Assembly: GCF_027891095.1 (NCBI RefSeq)
Contig: NZ_JAQIIO010000005.1
Coordinates: forward strand, 124,001-188,000
Direction: 5' to 3'
Source: Aliiroseovarius salicola
GTDB lineage: Bacteria > Pseudomonadota > Alphaproteobacteria > Rhodobacterales > Rhodobacteraceae
Length of the DNA stretch: 64,000 bases
Below are positions 26,166 to 35,800 of the stretch, piece after piece. Position 1 is the stretch's first letter, and each line of letters begins with the position of its first letter. The position numbers were made by a program, and so were the translations under genes. Below the pieces are notes generated by a model. The model searched no databases, was not told where the DNA came from, and worked only from the letters and a program-made list of their open reading frames with translations.

Positions 26166-26549
26166 ATGGAACAGCTTGAGCGCATACTGCATGTTGACGA
26201 TGACGATGACATTCGGCAGATCGCCAAATTAACCCTTGAATTAATTGGGAAATTCACGGTTGAGCAATACGCATCTGGCCAGGAAGCCATCGATAATGCG
26301 CAGGCATTTGCCCCGCAGCTCATTCTGCTTGACGTCATGATGCCTGAGATGAATGGCGAAGCAACCATGACCCATCTTCGCAAGATCCCCGGATTGGAAG
26401 AGGTTCCAGTGGTGTTCATGACGGCAAAAGCCGAAGCGCAGTATGCTGAAAAACTGATCAGACTTGGGGCTATCAAAGTGATCACAAAACCGTTTGATCC
26501 ACAAAACCTGTGTGACCAGGTTCAGGACGCCTGGGCGTCACGTAAGTAA
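26166..26549 (+). CDS. Single-domain response regulator (CheY-like)
   Basis: 127 residues consisting of one receiver domain: acidic pocket in LHVDDDDDIRQIAK, phospho-acceptor Asp56 in LLDVMMPEMNG, Thr/Lys in FMTAKAE and VITKPFDP. There is no output domain, so it probably acts as a phosphate shuttle or sink, or by protein contact. ATG 26166 is preferred to TTG 26139; GGGTGG is upstream. It is third in the plus-strand row of kinases and a plausible partner of the stand-alone Hpt protein. Confidence 0.85.
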   Translation: MEQLERILHVDDDDDIRQIAKLTLELIGKFTVEQYASGQEAIDNAQAFAPQLILLDVMMPEMNGEATMTHLRKIPGLEEVPVVFMTAKAEAQYAEKLIRLGAIKVITKPFDPQNLCDQVQDAWASRK

Positions 26550-26835
26550 TCACGACCCGGCATCATGGATCGCAATCCTGATGTGATCAAGGAATGCCAC
26601 CCCCCATCCTCTATCTCGATCCCCCACCCTCTCGAGCAAATGCAAAAGGCGCCAGGCTGTCCATTCCGATCAGCCCGACCGACGATGACCAGACGAGAGC
26701 AGCCCCCCACATAGCGGCGTAGAATTTCTTAATTTCTCCGCACAAGTTCCTTTACCAAAACAGAAATTATGTATTGCAATGCTGGATGAGGGCTGGTTCA
26801 CTCGTTGAATAAGTTATTTTTCTGATGAAACGATT

Positions 26836-28551
26836 ATGTCGACAAAAGACTCCAAACACCTTTCCCTAGCCTTGGCCCAAGGCCGTGGGCTGCTTCGACT
26901 GTCCTTTTTCTTCAGTCTCTTTACCAATCTGCTGATGCTGACTGGTCCCTTATTCATGCTTCAAGTGTATGATCGAGTGCTCGGATCCCGGTCCGAGGAA
27001 ACCCTCGTTGCACTATTGGGTCTCGTGACCCTGTTATTTGCACTCTACGGACTTCTTGAATTTGCCCGAGGACGATTGATGGCGCGTGTGGGCGCACGCT
27101 TTCAATCGATCATCGGGCCACGTGCCTTTGATGCACTGCTGGAGGCCCATGCCTTCAAAACCACCAGTGCACAGCCAAAATGCTCGCTGCACGATGTTGA
27201 GGCAATCCGAAATTTCTATGCTTCCCCGGTTTTGCTGGCAATCTTTGATCTACCGTGGACACCGGTATTTATAGCAGCGATCTTTATCTTCCACCCCACA
27301 TTGGGGTGGATGGCTGTCGCGGGTGGCGGCATCCTGATCGTGACCGCCATTCTCAATCAGATTTTGACCCATCGGAAAATCCATGACGCTCAGGGCCTGT
27401 CTACAAGCGCAAACAGTTTTGCGATGCAGGTCCAGAACGGTGCGCAATTCGTCTGGGCACAGGGCATGGGTCGGACGCTTGGGGAACGTTGGCAACGTCG
27501 CCAGAAAGATGCGCTTTTGCGGACGATCGTCGCCAATGACTGGACTGGATCTTTCAGCGCCTTCACCAAAGCTTTCCGGTTTTTCCTGCAATCGGCAATG
27601 CTTGGGGTCGGTGCATGGTACGTATTGCAGAACGAACTGACCGCAGGGGCCATGATTGCAAGCTCCATTCTTCTGGGCCGCGCGCTGGCACCGGTCGAGC
27701 AGGGTCTGCCGCAATGGCCAATCGCACAGCGCGCGCGCACCAGCTGGCGTAACCTTTCTGCCTTGTTTGAAGCCATTCAAAAGCAAGCAGAACCAACGCG
27801 CCTGCCGCCCCCATCAGCCTCACTCAACGCTCGAAATGTCACGCTGATGTTGCCAGACACCGACAGGCCCGTTCTGCATGGCATCACATTCTTTGTCGCC
27901 CCCGGAGAAGCCCTGGGGGTCATCGGAAAAAGCGGATCGGGCAAAACAACTCTTGCACGCTTGCTGCTTGGTCTGATGGTTCCAACCCGCGGAGAAGTGC
28001 GGCTTGGAGGCGCCACCCTTCCTCAATATGGCGCAGAGCGATTGGGAGAGCTTGTCGGCTATCTGCCACAGGAAATACAGTTTTTTGAGGGAACAATCGC
28101 CGAAAACATTGCTCGAATGTCCCTTGAACCCGACGCCGCTCAAGTGGTGGAAGCCGCCAAAAAAGCACGGGTACACGATGTAATCCTGGGTCTTCCCAAA
28201 GGATATGACACACTCATCGGTCCAACTGATACGCAGCTTTCAGGTGGGCAAAAGCAGCGGTTGGCGCTTGCCCGGGCGCTCTATGGCAATCCAATTGTCG
28301 TGGTGTTGGATGAACCCAATTCTGCCTTGGATGCAGAAGGGTCTGAAGCTCTCAACAAAGCAATCGAAGACATGAAAGCCAGCGACAAAGCCGTAGTGGT
28401 CATGACCCACCGACCACGCGCCATCGCGCTTTGCGACCACCTCTTCGTGTTGGAAAACGGCCAGGCCGCAGGCTATGGCCCACGCGACGAAATTATCCAG
28501 TCCATGATCAAGAATGCGGACAATGTGAAGTCCGCTATTAAACAGGGGTGA
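26836..28551 (+). CDS. Type I secretion ABC transporter (permease/ATPase)
   Basis: 571-residue fused ABC exporter of the PrtD/HasD class. The N-terminal membrane domain (LFTNLLMLTGPLFMLQVYDR, with further segments to about 300) is followed by the ATPase: Walker A GVIGKSGSGKTTLARLLLG, Q loop GYLPQEIQFF, signature LSGGQKQRLALARA and Walker B VVVLDEPNS. It has no C39 peptidase-like extension. ATG 26836 has a poor ribosome site. The adaptor gene follows within 5 bp; the outer-membrane TolC-like partner is absent from the window. The likely cargo is the 1307-residue adhesin at 32890, which lacks a signal peptide. Confidence 0.92.
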   Translation: MSTKDSKHLSLALAQGRGLLRLSFFFSLFTNLLMLTGPLFMLQVYDRVLGSRSEETLVALLGLVTLLFALYGLLEFARGRLMARVGARFQSIIGPRAFDALLEAHAFKTTSAQPKCSLHDVEAIRNFYASPVLLAIFDLPWTPVFIAAIFIFHPTLGWMAVAGGGILIVTAILNQILTHRKIHDAQGLSTSANSFAMQVQNGAQFVWAQGMGRTLGERWQRRQKDALLRTIVANDWTGSFSAFTKAFRFFLQSAMLGVGAWYVLQNELTAGAMIASSILLGRALAPVEQGLPQWPIAQRARTSWRNLSALFEAIQKQAEPTRLPPPSASLNARNVTLMLPDTDRPVLHGITFFVAPGEALGVIGKSGSGKTTLARLLLGLMVPTRGEVRLGGATLPQYGAERLGELVGYLPQEIQFFEGTIAENIARMSLEPDAAQVVEAAKKARVHDVILGLPKGYDTLIGPTDTQLSGGQKQRLALARALYGNPIVVVLDEPNSALDAEGSEALNKAIEDMKASDKAVVVMTHRPRAIALCDHLFVLENGQAAGYGPRDEIIQSMIKNADNVKSAIKQG

Positions 28552-28555
28552 TGTG

Positions 28556-29866
28556 ATGCAAGATGCCGATCAAGCCCGAGAATGGAGCGCCCGATGGCCC
28601 GCACTGATCGGCTTTCTGGCGGTTCTGATCCTTTTTGGTGGCGTTTGGGGCTGGGCAGTTGGCACGGAAATTGCTGGTGCGGTCATCGCAAATGGTACCG
28701 TGAAGGTCGAATCCGACAGACAGGTGGTTCAGCACCCTGATGGCGGCGTTGTGGGGGAAATCCTGGCTCAGGATGGTGACCTGGTCAAAGCCGGCGATAT
28801 TCTTATTCGCTTTGACGACACTTTCTTGCGCTCGGAGCTGGAAATCATTGAACGCCAATTGCTCGAGATTTTTGCTCGCCGATCCCGGTTGGAAGCGGAA
28901 CGTGATGAGCAGGACATGTTGAAACTTTCCCCGCCCCCTGATTACGCTCATCTGGATGCGGGTTGGGTCGAGAACCAGCTCAATGGTCAGGTGAATCTGT
29001 TCACTGCGCGCCTGGCATCACTCAGTCAGGGAAGAGCCCAACTGGCCGAACAGATTGGTCAGATTGAAAGTCAGATAGAGGGGTTATCGGCACAGCTTGA
29101 CGCCCTGAACGAGGAACGTGATCTGGTCGAAGCAGAACTTGTCGATCAAATGACATTGTTTGAAAAGCAGCTTGTTTCCGCAACGCGTGTGAATGAGTTG
29201 AAAAAAGAACGGGCAAGGCTGTTGGGGCAGATTGGCAAGCTCAAAGCCTCTTCCAGCGAAGCCAGAACACAGATTTCCAGTGTACGTATTGAGATGCTGA
29301 AACTTATGGATCAGCGGCGAGAAGATGCCATCGGGCGGCTTCGAGATCTTCGCTACAGCGAAATCGAACTTGCAGAGAGACAGCTAAGCCTTCGCGAACA
29401 GCTCGGCCGCATGGATGTACGCGCGCCCGCCGATGGTATCATCTACGGCTCTTTGGTCAGGACTGATAAGTCGGTGGTCCGCGCCGCAGAACCAATGATG
29501 TATATCGTGCCAAGCGGTCGCCCGGTCCAAATCTCTGCAAAGGTTGATCCCGTTCATATCGATCAGGTCCATGCAGGTCAGGTTGCATCGCTCCGGTTTT
29601 CCACGTTCAATCAGCGCAACACACCGGAAATCTCCGGCTATGTGCTACGCGTATCCCCCGACACAATCCTTGATGAACCCACCGGGACAACCTTTTACGA
29701 AGCCATTGTTTTGCCGGATGATCTGGCAGTGGCCGAATTGGTCGATCTCGAAATCATACCCGGAATGCCGGTAGAAGTGTTTCTCAAGACCGACAAGCGC
29801 ACCCCACTTAGCTATCTTGTCAAACCATTGACCGATTATTTCCGTCGAGCGTTCAGGGAAAGCTGA
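28556..29866 (+). CDS. HlyD-family type I secretion membrane fusion protein
   Basis: 436 residues. A cytosolic N-tail precedes one membrane segment (LIGFLAVLILFGGVWGWAV), then lipoyl-like halves (VQHPDGGVVGEILAQDGD and VRAPADGIIYGSLVR) flank a long coiled coil (about 100-290, rich in Glu/Gln/Leu heptads). The C-terminal region GMPVEVFLKTDKRTPLSYLV is typical of PrtE/HlyD adaptors. It follows the ABC gene with a 4-bp gap; ATG 28556 is chosen (GTG 28553 is one codon upstream), with AGGGG before it. It bridges the inner-membrane ABC protein to a TolC-type channel. Confidence 0.92.
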   Translation: MQDADQAREWSARWPALIGFLAVLILFGGVWGWAVGTEIAGAVIANGTVKVESDRQVVQHPDGGVVGEILAQDGDLVKAGDILIRFDDTFLRSELEIIERQLLEIFARRSRLEAERDEQDMLKLSPPPDYAHLDAGWVENQLNGQVNLFTARLASLSQGRAQLAEQIGQIESQIEGLSAQLDALNEERDLVEAELVDQMTLFEKQLVSATRVNELKKERARLLGQIGKLKASSSEARTQISSVRIEMLKLMDQRREDAIGRLRDLRYSEIELAERQLSLREQLGRMDVRAPADGIIYGSLVRTDKSVVRAAEPMMYIVPSGRPVQISAKVDPVHIDQVHAGQVASLRFSTFNQRNTPEISGYVLRVSPDTILDEPTGTTFYEAIVLPDDLAVAELVDLEIIPGMPVEVFLKTDKRTPLSYLVKPLTDYFRRAFRES

Positions 29867-30084
29867 TTTCTTATCCTGTCACATCGACATGCGATGGGGC
29901 GGCTTTCGTCAGAACCACACTTGTGAATTGAGGTTTTGGGCATACGCCATCAGCCCCCTCCCCCTTTAACAAATCCGATCTGACATTTGCCGAGCTTCCT
30001 GCACCACGGCAGCGCGAGTTCCTATGATGTCTGGAGATCCTTAAATGCCATTGCCGAGTCCGAAGCTGCCAAATCTAATGTGAC

Positions 30085-31293
30085 TTAGTTCGGCAACGAA
30101 ACGCTGTGAAATTCGACAACATCCCCCGGCAAAAGCTCTGTATCAAAGCCCGCATCCATCCGATCAATTTCTCCACTGTTACGGCGGTAGATATAAATCA
30201 AACTGTCTGACTGAGTTTTCAACGCTTTTGAGGGATCAAGATAGGCCAGCCTTGAACTCAGAACAGCAAGTTGCGCTTCCAGATCCTGTACCCGATCTAT
30301 TTCATTCATCAATTGAGCAAGTATCTCCAAGCGCGTCTCGGACAACTCTACCTGGGATTTTGCCGCCAGTTGTGACATGTCGACCTTGAGCCTGTGAGAT
30401 GCACCGGAAATCTCCAGCACGCGGCTGGAGAATGACAACATACCGCGTTCGGCCTCAGCAGCGGCGTTCGCGGTTGCAACCCCCCGTTCAGCAAGCTCAG
30501 AGACACGTGCAAACTCATCTTCGTAAGTTTGAAGAACCTCAGTGTTTACCGCTTCCAGCTGTCCCAAAATCTGCAATCTCTCTTCCATTTTTTCCAAGGA
30601 CAAATCGGTGGCTGTCGCTTCAAGATCCCGCAGTTTCGAGCGCGTTGTTAACCATTCCACCTCATCGGGCGTCAAAGCCTCCTGGTTTGAGCTTTCTGAC
30701 GTGGCGGGGGCAATGGCCTCCTGTGCGGAGAGCTCCAGCTTAAGACGCTTAACATCCCCACGCGCATGTTCCAGCCTTGCTGAAACCAGCATGTGATCAG
30801 AGAGTGCTCTTCCGAATTCAGAAGCGGTATTATCCGGCAGCAACACAGTCATCCCACCAGCGCTCGCCAATGCCTGACGGACCGATGTCCCCGGCCGAAA
30901 CGCAAGGGGACCTACATTCTCAACATCACCGGTGACATATATGGGCCGGTACTCTGCCACCGAGACAAAAACCTTTGTTGCGTCAACTTGAATCCACTGA
31001 GTTCCAGTATCGCTTTCAATTTGGAATGGGGCTCGACTCAGGCCCGCGGCGATTTCCTCCTGAAGATCCAGAATTGACCGATCCTCGACATTGACCTGAC
31101 CAATGATTGGCAGCCTGATCGTTCCATCAGTAGAAACCAATATTTCGCTTTCCAGCTCTGGCAGGCCAATAACTTTTAAGGAAATCCTGTCACCGGCCGC
31201 CAAATAGATTTCAGCGTTGGCAGGCAGCGCCCCCAATCCACTGACGAATGCTCCGCAAAACAAGAGCATCATTGTCGAGATTAGTTTTTTCAA
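30085..31293 (-). CDS. Polysaccharide export protein (Wza/OPX-like)
   Basis: 402 residues. An N-terminal signal peptide (MKKLISTMMLLFCGAFVSGL, ending PANA) precedes the export domain (AAGDRISLKVIGLPELE, STDGTIRLPIIGQVNVE) and an SLBB-like segment (IYVTGDVENVGPLAFRPGTS). The C-terminal half is a long coiled coil (about 180-340) rather than a Wza-type transmembrane helix, as in ExoF-like proteins. No lipobox Cys follows the signal peptide. It is probably cotranscribed after the priming transferase (68-bp gap) and carries polymer across the periplasm or outer membrane. Confidence 0.85.
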   Translation of the reverse strand: MKKLISTMMLLFCGAFVSGLGALPANAEIYLAAGDRISLKVIGLPELESEILVSTDGTIRLPIIGQVNVEDRSILDLQEEIAAGLSRAPFQIESDTGTQWIQVDATKVFVSVAEYRPIYVTGDVENVGPLAFRPGTSVRQALASAGGMTVLLPDNTASEFGRALSDHMLVSARLEHARGDVKRLKLELSAQEAIAPATSESSNQEALTPDEVEWLTTRSKLRDLEATATDLSLEKMEERLQILGQLEAVNTEVLQTYEDEFARVSELAERGVATANAAAEAERGMLSFSSRVLEISGASHRLKVDMSQLAAKSQVELSETRLEILAQLMNEIDRVQDLEAQLAVLSSRLAYLDPSKALKTQSDSLIYIYRRNSGEIDRMDAGFDTELLPGDVVEFHSVSLPN

Positions 31294-31360
31294 ACCGTTT
31301 CCTTTGTAAGATGCTTAAGTATTCCCAAAGTATATAACAATTTGGTCGCTAAATAATCCC

Positions 31361-32065
31361 TCAATATCCTGTACCGTGCAAAACGACTTTCACCGTTGAC
31401 AGAATGACCAAGATGTCAGTTTTTATGGACACCCTTTTGGCATATTTACGGTCATGATCAGAGCGTGCCGCAAATGAGCTTTCATTGCGGTCCGACACTT
31501 GCCAAAACCCGGTCAGACCGGGGCGGAACCGATAATAGCTGCGTCCAGGATATAGTGAACGTTGTTCGGGCATCATCGGGCGCGGCCCAACGATGCTCAT
31601 TTCGCCGCGCAGCACATTCCATATCTGTGGAAGTTCATCGACAGAAAACTTTCGGATGTAGTGCCCAAACCAGGTAATTCTTGGATCGTTTTTGAGCTTC
31701 TGGTTTTTTTCCCACTCCAAGCGCGCCGCCCGATCTTTATTAAGAACCCGGGACAGGGTTTCCTTGGCGTTCGGTACCATGCTCCTCAGCTTCCACATCC
31801 AAAAGACTTTATTTCCACGCCCCACTCTTTTCTGAGCATAAAATGGATTTGAACCATCGAGCATGACAACACATGCCGATATCGCAATTATCGGAAGAAC
31901 CAACGGCAAGCTCACCAGCACAATGAAAATGTCGAGCACCCTCTTTCCAAACCGAGAGTAATATCCCGCTTCCGGTTTTGGTAAATCTTCAACGGCGTCT
32001 CTATGCGAGATTTGTCTGTGTGAGATTTGATTGTGAAATCTTCTGTATTCAACAGTCATCGTCAC
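31361..32065 (-). CDS. Priming sugar transferase (ExoY/WbaP-type polyprenyl-phosphate sugar-1-phosphate transferase)
   Basis: 234 residues. A hydrophilic N-tail is followed by one membrane hairpin/segment (LDIFIVLVSLPLVLPIIAIS) and a cytosolic catalytic domain with the family motifs KLRSMVPNA, DELPQIWNVLRGEMSIVGPR and PGLTGFWQVS. It transfers a sugar-1-phosphate to undecaprenyl phosphate, starting repeat-unit assembly for the polysaccharide made by this cluster. The short single-membrane-segment form is like ExoY rather than the longer WbaP. It lies upstream of the export gene; the region on its other side is long and AT-rich. Confidence 0.9.
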   Translation of the reverse strand: MTMTVEYRRFHNQISHRQISHRDAVEDLPKPEAGYYSRFGKRVLDIFIVLVSLPLVLPIIAISACVVMLDGSNPFYAQKRVGRGNKVFWMWKLRSMVPNAKETLSRVLNKDRAARLEWEKNQKLKNDPRITWFGHYIRKFSVDELPQIWNVLRGEMSIVGPRPMMPEQRSLYPGRSYYRFRPGLTGFWQVSDRNESSFAARSDHDRKYAKRVSIKTDILVILSTVKVVLHGTGY

Positions 32066-32735
32066 CCCAATCGTCTTAATTCAAACGCGGGCGACGTCGC
32101 TGTTTAATTAACAGACCTGTCAACAATCACCTTAATTCTGCCATATTTTTGCCATATTCTCGACAACGTGGTTTAAAATGTCAAGTAGACTGTAAGAATT
32201 TCATTCCATGCAAAACTCCATCCTTGGATATTGATCCATGGGTCTAGGATTTGACTGAATCTTTCAGAATTTTTTTCCGAAATGGAGAGAATTGACTATT
32301 AACTGGGGAACCCATTCAATTAGCCACAATAGAATTGATTAGCCCCTCTGATACAAAGCTATTTTATTGCAATATCACAGCGAAATTCTGACATGGCTCA
32401 CCCACGGAAATCTTCGACAAAACAACGCTCTGTCTTTCATCAATCCAGGCGATCAATTCCCTCCGACGACTGAAGTGACCACGGCTAAGCAGAAGCTCAT
32501 AAGCCCGAGCGGCTTCAACTGAGATCAATAGAGATCAGCCTCTTAAAGCACTAAAAAATATTAATTTTTTACACTATCTGCTTTATCAAGACATATTGGA
32601 CAAGCCCTTCTTATTGCGCTGGTCAAAACGTTTATTGACCATAAGGCTTACCCCCGCCCCACTATTTGCAGTGGGTGAAATATGGTATGTTATTTTTTTA
32701 CTCTTGAGGAGGAAAGTCGTTAACAGGGGGATAAA
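32066..32735. promoter_or_regulatory. 670-bp AT-rich divergent promoter region
   Basis: Separates the priming transferase (minus strand) from the adhesin operon (plus strand). It holds no convincing gene. A CCCACT/AGTGGG hairpin at 32658-32675 is followed by a T-rich run at 32690-32700, which could act as a terminator or attenuator ahead of the small gene at 32736. Poly-A/T tracts are common, as seen in H-NS-like-silenced or phase-controlled surface loci; whether that applies here is unknown. Confidence 0.45.
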
Positions 32736-32897
32736 ATGACAAGTCTTGGAAAGGCATTATTTGCCAGGCTGAAAGCTTGGCCCATCATTATTTTCCGTTC
32801 GATTACAACCAGTAAACGCGTCTATTTCCACGCGCCCCCAAGTGCAAAAATCTCCGATTTTTCTTTTGAAATAGAAATGGTTAATCCTGATGTCTGA
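32736..32897 (+). CDS. Putative 53-aa leader protein overlapping the adhesin start
   Basis: Open frame of 53 codons with GGGGGATAAA directly before ATG 32736, overlapping the adhesin start (32890) by 8 bases. The adhesin itself has a poor ribosome site, so translation of this frame could deliver ribosomes to it. The product begins MTSLGKALFARLKAWPIIIF, a basic start with a short hydrophobic run, and ends EMVNPDV. No family recognised. It could be a real small protein, a coupling leader, or chance. Confidence 0.4.
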   Translation: MTSLGKALFARLKAWPIIIFRSITTSKRVYFHAPPSAKISDFSFEIEMVNPDV

Positions 32898-35800
32898 TCT
32901 CATCATTAGCTTATACGACACAACCACAGATGAATTACTGTCCCCCCTGGAAGACGGGGCCATTCTGTCATCTTCCACTCTGACAGACACCACGACAATC
33001 GTGGTCGAGATTGATCCGGACGGTAGTCTGATCGGACGCAAACGCAGCCTGGTGATGACATTGACAGATGGAACCACCACCTACACCCGGCGGGACAACA
33101 ATGTTCCATATACACAGTTTGGTGATAGTGGAGACGATCTCCTGAATGGGATTGAGCTTGATCCAGGAGAGTATGAATTTGTGGTGGAAGTTTATTCCAA
33201 GCCCGGCAAGAAGGGAGAATTGCTGGGCACATATACCTACACTTTCACAGTGGAAGAGGCTGCCAACACGCCGCCGGTGGCGAATGATGATGGCTATGCG
33301 GTAGATGAGGACACGCCCCTTGCGGTGGCGGCGATCTCTGGCGTGCTGGCCAATGATACCGACGCGGACGGCAATCCGTTGACCGCGACGCTGCTGAGTG
33401 ATGTGTCCAATGGCACGCTCACGCTTAATCCGGATGGGTCGTTCAACTACACGCCGGACGCCAATTTCAACGGCAATGACAGCTTCACCTACACGCTGTC
33501 TGACGGCAATGGCGGCACCAACACCGCAACTGTCACCCTCACCGTCAATCCGGTCAATGATGACCCGGTGGCGGTGAATGACAGTGGCTACAACACCCCG
33601 TTCGAGACCCCATTGCAGATCACCGAAGCCACGCTCTTGGCCAATGACACCGATACGGAGAATGATCCGCTGTCGATCACCGCGGTGGGCAATGCCTCTG
33701 GCGGCACCGTGGTGCTGGTCAGCGGGGTGATCACCTTCACCCCCACCGCCGGCTATTCCGGCCCGGCCAGCTTCACCTATGACATCTCGGACGGCAATGG
33801 CGGCACAGCTACAGCGACGGTCTCGCTCACAGTCGGGAACAACACGCCGCCGGTGGCGAATGATGATGGCTATGCGGTAGATGAGGACACGCCCCTTGCA
33901 GTGGCGGCGATCTCTGGCGTGCTGGCCAATGATACCGACGCGGACGGCAATCCGTTGACCGCAACGCTGCTGAGTGATGTGTCCAATGGCACGCTCATTC
34001 TCAATGGCGATGGTTCTTTCAATTACACGCCGGACGCCAATTTCTACGGCAATGACAGCTTCACCTACACGCTGTCTGACGGCAATGGCGGCTCCAGCAC
34101 CGCAACTGTCACCCTCACCGTCAATCCGGTCAATGATGACCCGGTGGCGGTGGATGACAGCGGGTTTACCACCCCGTTCGAGACCCCGATCGACATCACG
34201 GAAGCCACGCTCTTGGCCAATGACACCGATACGGAGAATGATCCGCTGTCGATCACCGCGGTGGGCAATGCCTCTGGCGGCACCGTGGTGCTGGTCAGCG
34301 GGGTGATCACCTTCACCCCCACCGCCGGCTATTCCGGCCCGGCCAGCTTCACCTATGACATCGCCGACGGCAATGGCGGCACAGCTACAGCGACGGTCTC
34401 GCTCACAGTCGGGAACAACACGCCGCCGGTGGCGAATGATGATGGCTATGCGGTGGATGAGGACACGCCCCTTGCGGTGGCGGCGATCTCTGGCGTGCTG
34501 GCCAATGACACGGATGCGGACGGCAATCCGTTGACTGCAACGCTGCTGAGTGATGTGTCCAATGGCACGCTCATTCTCAATGGCGATGGTTCTTTCAATT
34601 ACACGCCGGACGCCAATTTCTACGGCAATGACAGCTTCACCTACACGCTGTCTGACGGCAATGGCGGCTCCAGCACCGCAACCGTCACACTCGCGGTCAG
34701 TCCGGTCAATGATGACCCGGTGGCTACGGATGACAGCGCCACAACGGGTGAAAATACGGCAGTTGTGATCGATGTGTTGGCCAATGACAGCGATGTTGAA
34801 GACGGGGCGCCTGACGCAACTTCCGTTGAGATCGAGAATGCGGATGATGCCAGCGGCAAACTAAAAACTGTTGTGGGTGAAGGTATCTGGAGCGTCGATT
34901 CCGTTACAGGTGAGATCACTTTCACTCCTGAAACGGGGTATACCGGCCCCGTCACACCAATCAGTTATACCGTGGCTGATAGCGACGGATTGCGATCAGC
35001 ACCTGCAAATGTGAGCGTATCCATCACGCCGACCTCAGAACCAAAGGTCGTCTCCATATCCTTCCGGCTGGGAGCAAATGGCTATGATGGTGTTCTGGAT
35101 ACCGGGATCCGCGAAAAATACCCTGATCAAACATATGAAAATGCATTCACTTTACGGGTCGATTCAGGGTCCGGTAACGATGTTCAGGCGCTTCTTTGGT
35201 TTGCCAATCTATTTGGTTCCGGTCCAGGCCAAATCCCTCTGGACGCAGTGATATCATCAGCGACACTCACCTTCGAGGTGTCGAACAGTTCGAACAACGG
35301 TGGGACCGTGCACCGCATGCTGACCGACTGGGATGGTTCGAGCAACTGGGACACGATGGATAATGGCATCCAGACTGACAATATAGAGGCGGTATCCACT
35401 GCCGACTATACATTTGGGTCGGTTGAACTTGGCACGCTCAATGTGGATGTTACGGCAAGCTTGCTGGCCTGGGCTGCGGCTGGTGCTACATCAGAAGAAC
35501 AGAATGCTGCCAATTTGGGGTGGCTGTTCACCACACCAAGCACCAATGCCTGGGATTTTGAATCGTCTGAAAACGTCAATGGCCCATTGCTGGTGATCAG
35601 TTACACTTTAGATGGCTCCGCTCCTCCTTCGTCCACCCCAAATGTGTCGATATCTGAGGGCGTGCCCAATCCGCAAACGGAAGGCAGCACTGCGACGGTC
35701 TCATTCATGATCACGCTTGATCAAGCCGGAACCGACACCGTAACCGTCAACTACAGCACAGTTGATGGCACGGCCAAGGCTGGGAGCGATTTTATCGGGG

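Noticed and set aside
33265-34731. Repeats as a CRISPR or mobile element
   Set aside because: Period is 576 bp, in frame, and encodes cadherin-like domains; there are no spacers or transposase.
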